From UBA1858 sp965262455 (lineage in GTDB: Bacteria; Pseudomonadota; Gammaproteobacteria; UBA4575): a stretch of DNA of 64,000 nucleotides. Below, in pieces: positions 62,394-64,000 of this stretch (position 1 is the first letter of the stretch; each line of letters begins with the position of its first letter). A model generated the notes under the pieces. That model worked only from the letters and a program-made list of their open reading frames with translations, was not told the DNA's origin and did not search any database. The stretch lies in NCBI GenBank assembly GCA_965262455.1, contig CBDHFH010000008.1, positions 1,412,850 to 1,476,849 on the forward strand, in the 5' to 3' direction. The position numbers and the translations under genes are program-made.

Positions 62394-63316
62394 AATTCCA
62401 CGACCGGTTAAAAGCCGAATTGTGGCGGGTGAAACAGCTTGGAGAACGTCCGAAGTACACTTGGAACGATGCCGTCGTCAAATGGCTTAAAGAAAAAAGT
62501 CATAAGGCGACGCTAGAGAAAGATAAAGAAATTTTTCGTTGGGTGCATCCGTATCTTAATAACAAGACGTTAACTGACATTAACCGACCGTTATTAGAAA
62601 CAATCCAAGAGGCGAAGATGCAAGAGAGTACGCAAGCCACTGCGAATCGTTATCTTGCACAACTTCGCGCCGTGCTTCGTCGCTGTGCTGAAGAATGGGA
62701 ATGGATTGATAAAGCCCCAAAAGTCCCGATGTATTCATTGAGCACAAAACGTGTTCGATGGATTACGAAAGACGAAGCGGAGCGTTTACTGTCACACCTT
62801 CCTGATCATCAAGCTGCTCTTGCGCGATTTGCACTAGCAACCGGATTACGCAAACGCAACATCACGCATTTGGAATGGAACCAGATTGACATGCAACGAC
62901 GTGTTGCCTGGATTCATCCCGACCAAGCCAAAGCACGGAAAGCGATTGGTGTGCCTTTGAATAGTGATGCACTATCTATAATTCGAAAACAGTTTGGACA
63001 ACACGATCAATTTGTTTTTGTGTATAAGGGTCGCGTCATCAATCAAGTGAACACCAAAGCATGGAGAAATGCTTTGAAGAAAGCGAACATTGAAAACTTT
63101 CGCTGGCATGATTTACGACACACATGGGCATCATGGCATGTGCAATCAGGAACACCACTTAATGTGTTACAAGAGTTAGGGGGTTGGTCGTGCAGTGAGA
63201 TGGTACAACGTTATGCGCATTTATCTTCTGAGCATTTGTTACCTCATGCAGAAAGCATTGTGTCCAAAACAGCGGGCACAAAAGTGGCACAATCGAACGT
63301 GATTGTGTTGCGCTGA
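62288..63316 (+). CDS. int: Tyrosine recombinase (island integrase)
   Basis: A 342-residue phage-type integrase. The N-terminal arm-binding start is ELWWVRFKGPNGQRIRKSTG; a SAM-like core-binding domain covers about 55-150; the catalytic domain is about 155-325. Catalytic residues are Arg188 (ATGLRKRN), His284 and Arg287 (HDLRHTW), Trp300 (LGGWS, replacing the usual His) and the nucleophile Tyr309 (VQRYAHL). It overlaps the HTH gene by about 106 bases in another frame. It ends 21 bases before the tRNA-side att repeat and points toward it, the normal arrangement for integrases using a tRNA site. Confidence 0.92.
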   Translation: MSLYQRGELWWVRFKGPNGQRIRKSTGTTNKEDALEFHDRLKAELWRVKQLGERPKYTWNDAVVKWLKEKSHKATLEKDKEIFRWVHPYLNNKTLTDINRPLLETIQEAKMQESTQATANRYLAQLRAVLRRCAEEWEWIDKAPKVPMYSLSTKRVRWITKDEAERLLSHLPDHQAALARFALATGLRKRNITHLEWNQIDMQRRVAWIHPDQAKARKAIGVPLNSDALSIIRKQFGQHDQFVFVYKGRVINQVNTKAWRNALKKANIENFRWHDLRHTWASWHVQSGTPLNVLQELGGWSCSEMVQRYAHLSSEHLLPHAESIVSKTAGTKVAQSNVIVLR

Positions 63317-63336
63317 AATTTAAGTAATTGTTTTTG

Positions 63337-63382
63337 CTGGTGGCTATGGGTGGACTTGAACCACCGACCCCAGCATTATGAA
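63337..63382. repeat. tRNA-side attachment repeat
   Basis: Identical over 46 bases to 50958-51003. It covers the tRNA-Met from the anticodon loop to its 3' end plus one base. The remainder of the tRNA (to 63414) continues uninterrupted here, so this is the end where the tRNA was reconstituted on integration. Confidence 0.9.
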
Positions 63383-63414
63383 TGCTGTGCTCTAACCAGC
63401 TGAGCTACATAGCC
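63338..63414 (-). tRNA. tRNA-Met (anticodon CAT), elongator
   Basis: Seventy-seven bases on the minus strand fold as a standard tRNA. The acceptor stem is GGCTATG / CATAGCC with an encoded ACCA end, D-loop with AGCTGGTTA, anticodon stem CAGCA / TGCTG with loop TTCATAA, and T-loop TTCAAGT with stem GGTGG / CCACC. The first base pair is G-C and the anticodon is CAT; the sequence resembles E. coli elongator tRNA-Met rather than the initiator, which has a mismatched first pair. It is the integration target of the island. Confidence 0.95.
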
Positions 63415-63480
63415 ATTTTTGACATAGAGCCGCGCAAGATACTGTACGCTAGTTTCCCTGTCAAATGAGCTAAAAGGGTA

Positions 63481-64000
63481 TCAAACATTAAAGCGAAAAT
63501 GCACGACATCTCCTTCATGCATGATGTATTCTTTCCCTTCTAGACGCCATTTTCCCGCATCTTTGGCGCCTTGTTCGCCGTTACCAGCGATATAGTCATC
63601 AAACCCCACCACTTCAGCTCTAATGAAGCCTTTTTCGAAGTCAGTATGAATGCAACCTGCGGCTTGCGGCGCACTGGCTCCTTTTAATACCGTCCAGGCA
63701 CGTGTTTCTTTGGGCCCGGATGTAAAAAAAGTTTGCAAATTCAATAAATCATAACCAGCACGAATCACTAAATTTAGCCCTGGCTCTTTCAACCCCATAT
63801 CCAGCAAAAACTCATCACGTTCTGAATCTTCTAGCTGGGCAATTTCAGCTTCAATCTGTGCACATACGGTCACAAAGGTTGCGTTCTCTAGTTTAGCAAA
63901 GTCTTCTAGTTTTGAAGCCAGCTCACTTCCCGCCAATGATTCTTCATCGACATTAGCGATATACATCATGGGCTTGCGCGTTATCAAATGCAGTTGATAG
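63481..64000 (-). CDS. ychF: Ribosome-binding ATPase YchF, C-terminal part
   Basis: The frame is open from the window edge (the 5' end is outside) to a stop at 63481-63483. The visible 170 or so residues match YchF/OLA1: KPMMYIANVDEESLAGSELA, FVTVCAQIEAEIAQLEDSER, GLKEPGLNLVIRAGYDLLNL, and the TGS domain with GPKETRAWTVLKGASAPQAA and HTDFEKGFIRAEVVGFDDYI. YchF is an Obg-family ATPase linked to the ribosome and oxidative stress. The short in-frame TTG at 63987 is not the real start because conserved sequence (YQLHLI) continues upstream. Confidence 0.93.
   Translation of the reverse strand, partial: YQLHLITRKPMMYIANVDEESLAGSELASKLEDFAKLENATFVTVCAQIEAEIAQLEDSERDEFLLDMGLKEPGLNLVIRAGYDLLNLQTFFTSGPKETRAWTVLKGASAPQAAGCIHTDFEKGFIRAEVVGFDDYIAGNGEQGAKDAGKWRLEGKEYIMHEGDVVHFRFNV

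Larger units (their letters stand above)
50958..63382. mobile_element. Integrated genetic element at tRNA-Met(CAT)
   Basis: A segment with 12,379 bp between repeat starts is bounded by a perfect 46-bp direct repeat of tRNA 3' sequence. It carries, at the tRNA end, a tyrosine integrase, an excisionase-like HTH protein and a Rep_trans-type replication initiator. No capsid, tail, conjugation or relaxase gene is seen. This combination fits a small integrative element or satellite that replicates by rolling circle after excision. Cargo: large FG-GAP protein, beta-helix protein, unknown membrane protein, two sorting-tail proteins, an unknown 272-residue protein. Confidence 0.85.

Overview
The window reads as a chromosomal segment of a moderately low-GC gammaproteobacterium. 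This rests on its gene order: glnK-amtB, pcnB-folK-dNK-panB-panC, nnrDE-tsaE-amiB, mutL-miaA-hfq-hflX-hflK-hflC-DUF2065-hisZ-purA, rnr-rlmB, and rpsF-rpsR-DUF2232-rplI-dnaB-alr. HisZ, a MutL that keeps its nicking-endonuclease motif, and several proteins with PEP-CTERM-type sorting tails argue against Enterobacterales and for an environmental lineage. I cannot name the genus.

Positions 1-38.4 kb are compact core genome. They cover ammonium uptake, folate and pantothenate synthesis, glucose-6-phosphate isomerase, the YdbH-YnbE-YdbL envelope lipid-transport set with QueG on the minus strand, cell-wall amidase and mismatch repair, the Hfq/HflX/HflKC cluster, RNase R/RlmB, and a ribosomal protein-replication cluster. 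One gene here, a fatty acid hydroxylase (about 28.66-29.41 kb), is broken by a one-base deletion in a C run.

Positions 38.4-50.9 kb are accessory, more AT-rich and loosely packed. They hold small membrane proteins, a secreted lipoprotein with Calx-beta-like repeats between two haem-c motifs, sorting-tail proteins, a SET-domain protein, an RRM protein, microproteins, and decayed genes. From 47 kb onward a family of short palindromic repeats (arms TGTCCGCTTT / AAAGCGGACA) appears between genes, often just after stop codons.

Positions 50.96-63.38 kb form an integrated element. A perfect 46-bp direct repeat of the 3' part of an elongator tRNA-Met(CAT) bounds it, the complete tRNA being at 63338-63414. 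Inside, at the tRNA end, lie a tyrosine integrase, an excisionase-like HTH protein and a Rep_trans-type replication initiator. Upstream of rep there are inverted repeats that could be an origin. The cargo is a 1018-residue FG-GAP/thrombospondin-3 surface protein, a parallel beta-helix protein, an unknown multi-pass membrane protein, two further sorting-tail proteins, and an unknown soluble 272-residue protein. Beyond the tRNA the core genome resumes with ychF.

The most unusual material is in the accessory half. Five otherwise unrelated exported proteins share a C-terminal tail V-P-x-x-P-W or V-P-x-P-x-W + hydrophobic helix + basic end, distinct from the VPLPA/VPVPA tails of three others. The palindromic repeats cross the island boundary, and the island carries cell-surface rather than defence or antibiotic-resistance cargo.
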